The position numbers and the translations under genes were made by a program. This document shows, one piece after another, positions 62,206-64,000 of a stretch of DNA of 64,000 bases; positions within the stretch are counted from its first letter, which is position 1; each line of letters begins with the position of its first letter. Below the pieces are notes generated by a model. The model was not told the origin of the DNA, searched no databases, and worked only from the letters and a program-made list of their open reading frames with translations. Source of the stretch: an uncultured bacterium (GTDB lineage: Bacteria > Verrucomicrobiota > Kiritimatiellia > CAIVKH01); NCBI GenBank assembly GCA_903906425.1, contig CAIVKH010000068.1:22674-86673 (forward strand), given 5' to 3'.

Positions 62206-63315
62206 ATGATCGTCCACCGGCACCGCCCGCCGGGGACGTGCCGCACGTTCTGCACATCGTCTGGAACCTGATCCGCGGCGGCACCGAGGGCCAGTGCGCG
62301 CGCGTCGCGATGGCGCTCCGGCAGCCGGTCGCCGTTTCGCGCCGCGAGGGTTTCTTTCTCGATGAGGTCGAGCGCGCTTGCGGCCCGGTTTATGAAATGA
62401 AGATCCGGCGTCTGGTCGGCATCGACACCGTCTTGGAAACGCGCCGGCTGGCAAGATACATCCGCGACGAAGGCTTCGAACTTGTCCATGCCTGGGACGC
62501 CGACGCGGCCATCTTCGGATCGTGGGCCGCCCGCCTTGCCGGCGTGCCCTATATCACCAGCCGCCGCGACCTGGGTGAGATCTATTCGGCACAAGACCGT
62601 GCTCATGCGCCAAGCCGACCGCGGGGCGTGCGCCATCGTCGTCAACGCCGAGACCATCAAGCGGCATATCTTCAAACACAAACGCCGTTCAAAGAAGGTA
62701 CGGGTGATTCCCAACCTCCTCGATATCGACGCATTCGATCGCAGCGCCGTGCAGAAGTTTTCACGCGTGGACGAGTTGCGGCCAGGCAGGCGCGTCATCA
62801 TCCTTTCGCGACTCGATCCCGAAAAGGATGTCGCTTCATTCATCCGCGCGGCTGCGCAAATCAAAGTTCCCGACGTTTCGTTCCTCGTTGCTGGCGACGG
62901 TCTTCAGAGGCTGGAACTTGAGGAACTTGCCCTTGACCTGAAACTGGGTGCCCGCATTCAATTTCTGGGTGAAGTCAACGAAGTACCCGCGTTACTGCGC
63001 GAATGCAATGTCGGCTGTCTGGTCCCAAGGGCAAACGAGGGATTGTCCAACAGCATCCTTGAATATATGGCCGCCGGCCTGCCTGTCGTCGCGACCGATT
63101 GCGGTGGCAATCGTGAACTCGTCGAGCACAGCAAAACCGGCTACGTCGTGCCGACTGGCGATGTTCTCGCGCTTGCGAAAGCCATCGAGCACTCTCTTCA
63201 AAACGGAGGAGCCGCGATGGGTCAGAAGAGGCGGTCTCGCGTCGAGGAGAAGTACCGGCTTCCCGTCATTGTAACACAATTCGCAGAGCTCTATTGCGAA
63301 ATCGCTGGCACGTGA
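62181..63315 (+). pseudogene. GT4 glycosyltransferase split by a one-base frameshift
   Basis: From ATG 62181 (AAGAG upstream) the first frame gives VPHVLHIVWNLIRGGTEGQC, ELVHAWDADAAIFGSWAARL and VPYITSRRDLGEIYS. Near 62597 the homology passes to the next frame, which reads LMRQADRGACAIVVNAETIK, VRVIPNLLDIDAFD, ILSRLDPEKDVASFI, FLVAGDGLQRLELEEL, NSILEYMAAGLPVVATDCGG. Removing one base (C of GGCACAAG) joins them into a normal ~378-aa GT4. Error or true mutation cannot be told. A palindrome copy is translated at residues 4-9. Confidence 0.82.
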
Positions 63316-63860
63316 CTACTGAATTGAAGAAACTCCGCCGTGTCAGGTGGGCTGCCTTACTGGCTATTCTCCCCGCCTGTCTTGCTGCCATGCATTTCTG
63401 TGCATCGACGGCGAACGACTATCTCCGGCCCGCTTTGCAGGGGAACCGCGGATTCATTGAGGACTATCAGTATTACGACGAAGCCCTCGTGCGCTTTGCG
63501 CAGGATCCCGCCAGATTGTATGAGCCCATTTCACCACAACAGGCGTCGCCATTTATCTATCCGCCACCCTCGCTGTTGTTGTTTGCGCCATTGCATAGGC
63601 TTTTTTCGGTACCGGTCGGATATGTCATACTCGCACTGACCGAAGTCTGCGTATGCGGCATCGCAATCTTTCTCGCCCTGCGGTGGTCCGGATTTTCACG
63701 TTTGGAAACAATCGCGGCCTGGATTGTCGCGATGGCGACCTCTCCCGTCTTTTTCGATGCCGCCTGCGGCCAGGTAAACAGCCTCGTTACGTTGCTATGC
63801 GTCTCGGCTGCCTTGTTGGCAATGAAGGGCAAGACCTTTCCTGCGGCGCTACTAGTGTAA
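63312..63860 (+). pseudogene. GT87/DUF2029-like membrane mannosyltransferase, truncated by an insertion
   Basis: 182 aa remain from GTG 63312, which overlaps the GT4 stop (GTGA). GNRGFIEDYQYYDEALVRFA, LYEPISPQQASPFIYPPPSL and the following hydrophobic helices match the N-terminal part of GT87/DUF2029 proteins, which are usually over 380 aa. The frame ends AALLV-stop where sequence of an IS630-type element begins, so the C-terminal half is lost or lies beyond the insertion. Confidence 0.75.
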
Positions 63861-64000
63861 TGTAACAGTCATATCTTTACAATCTCTGGATTCCTGTCAT
63901 GCTGCCGAACATGTGGAATCCAGCTTGTGCATTGTCCATGACGGCCGAGGAGCAGCAAACCCTGGAGGCGTGGGTGCGCGCCCCTGGGACCCCGCAGTAT
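63857..64000 (+). mobile_element. IS630-family insertion element, left end and start of transposase
   Basis: The glycosyltransferase frame is broken at CTACTAGTGTAATG, consistent with insertion at a TA target. About 80 bases later an ATG (63938) starts MTAEEQQTLEAWVRAPGTPQY, running off the window. This matches the N-terminal helix-turn-helix of IS630-type transposases (pattern E-x-x-x-L-x-x-W-V-R-A/S-x-x-T-P-Q). The right end is outside, so terminal repeats cannot be checked. Confidence 0.75.

Overview
The window looks like one long cell-surface polysaccharide locus from a PVC-group bacterium, most likely Verrucomicrobiota/Kiritimatiellota. The clues are a DUF1501 / DUF1549-DUF1553 / pre-peptidase-domain operon at 1-6.4 kb, a DUF4469-type HU-like protein, high but uneven GC, and dozens of short dispersed repeats. 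No rRNA, tRNA or CRISPR array was seen, so the phylum is an inference.

Layout. 0-6.4 kb: the 3' end of a beta-helix protein, then the convergent three-gene DUF1549/DUF1501/PPC operon. 6.7-10.8 kb: two GT2 enzymes (one fused to a methyltransferase) and a GT-C membrane transferase with an apparently frameshifted N-terminus. 11-17.7 kb: a GbsR/MarR-type regulator with a perfect palindromic operator, an O-antigen-ligase/Wzy-like protein, and the ABC exporter Wzm/Wzt. Wzm and Wzt are separated by an aminotransferase and a nucleotidyltransferase/partner pair lying between families of degenerate repeats. 17.7-31.9 kb: an AT-richer, visibly eroded accessory stretch with methyltransferases, ATP-grasp, Gfo/Idh, FkbM, aminotransferase, GTs, asparagine synthase, a sialidase-fold lipoprotein and at least four gene relics. 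32-36.9 kb: a compact nonulosonic (sialic) acid module made of a CMP-sialate synthetase fused to a KdsC-like phosphatase, a TylF-type methyltransferase, a NeuB-like synthase without SAF domain, a GT42/DUF115-like putative sialyltransferase and another methyltransferase. 37-57.7 kb: GT2, GT4, GT9 and GT-C transferases, two UDP-galactopyranose-mutase-like flavoproteins, a CapK-like adenylate-forming enzyme, three consecutive methyltransferases and a polysaccharide deacetylase. 57.7-64 kb: an MBOAT + AlgJ/AlgX-like O-acetylation pair, membrane GT-C proteins, a frameshifted GT4, and a GT87-like gene cut by an IS630-type element at the right edge.

Working together, these genes plausibly build a heavily methylated and acetylated glycan carrying a sialic-acid-like sugar and export it by the ABC (Wzm/Wzt) route. 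Sugar identities cannot be read from sequence.

The most distinctive non-gene signal is a family of 15-bp palindromes (TTCCAATSATTGGAA). They occur as pairs, and once as a triplet, always exactly 32 bp apart (about three helical turns), at eleven clusters plus one single site. They lie almost only in intergenic gaps, often just upstream of a gene. In two genes the palindromes are translated into the N-terminus. Three genes carry apparent single-base frameshifts, two of them with 7-base homopolymers, so either assembly errors or genuine decay affects this contig.
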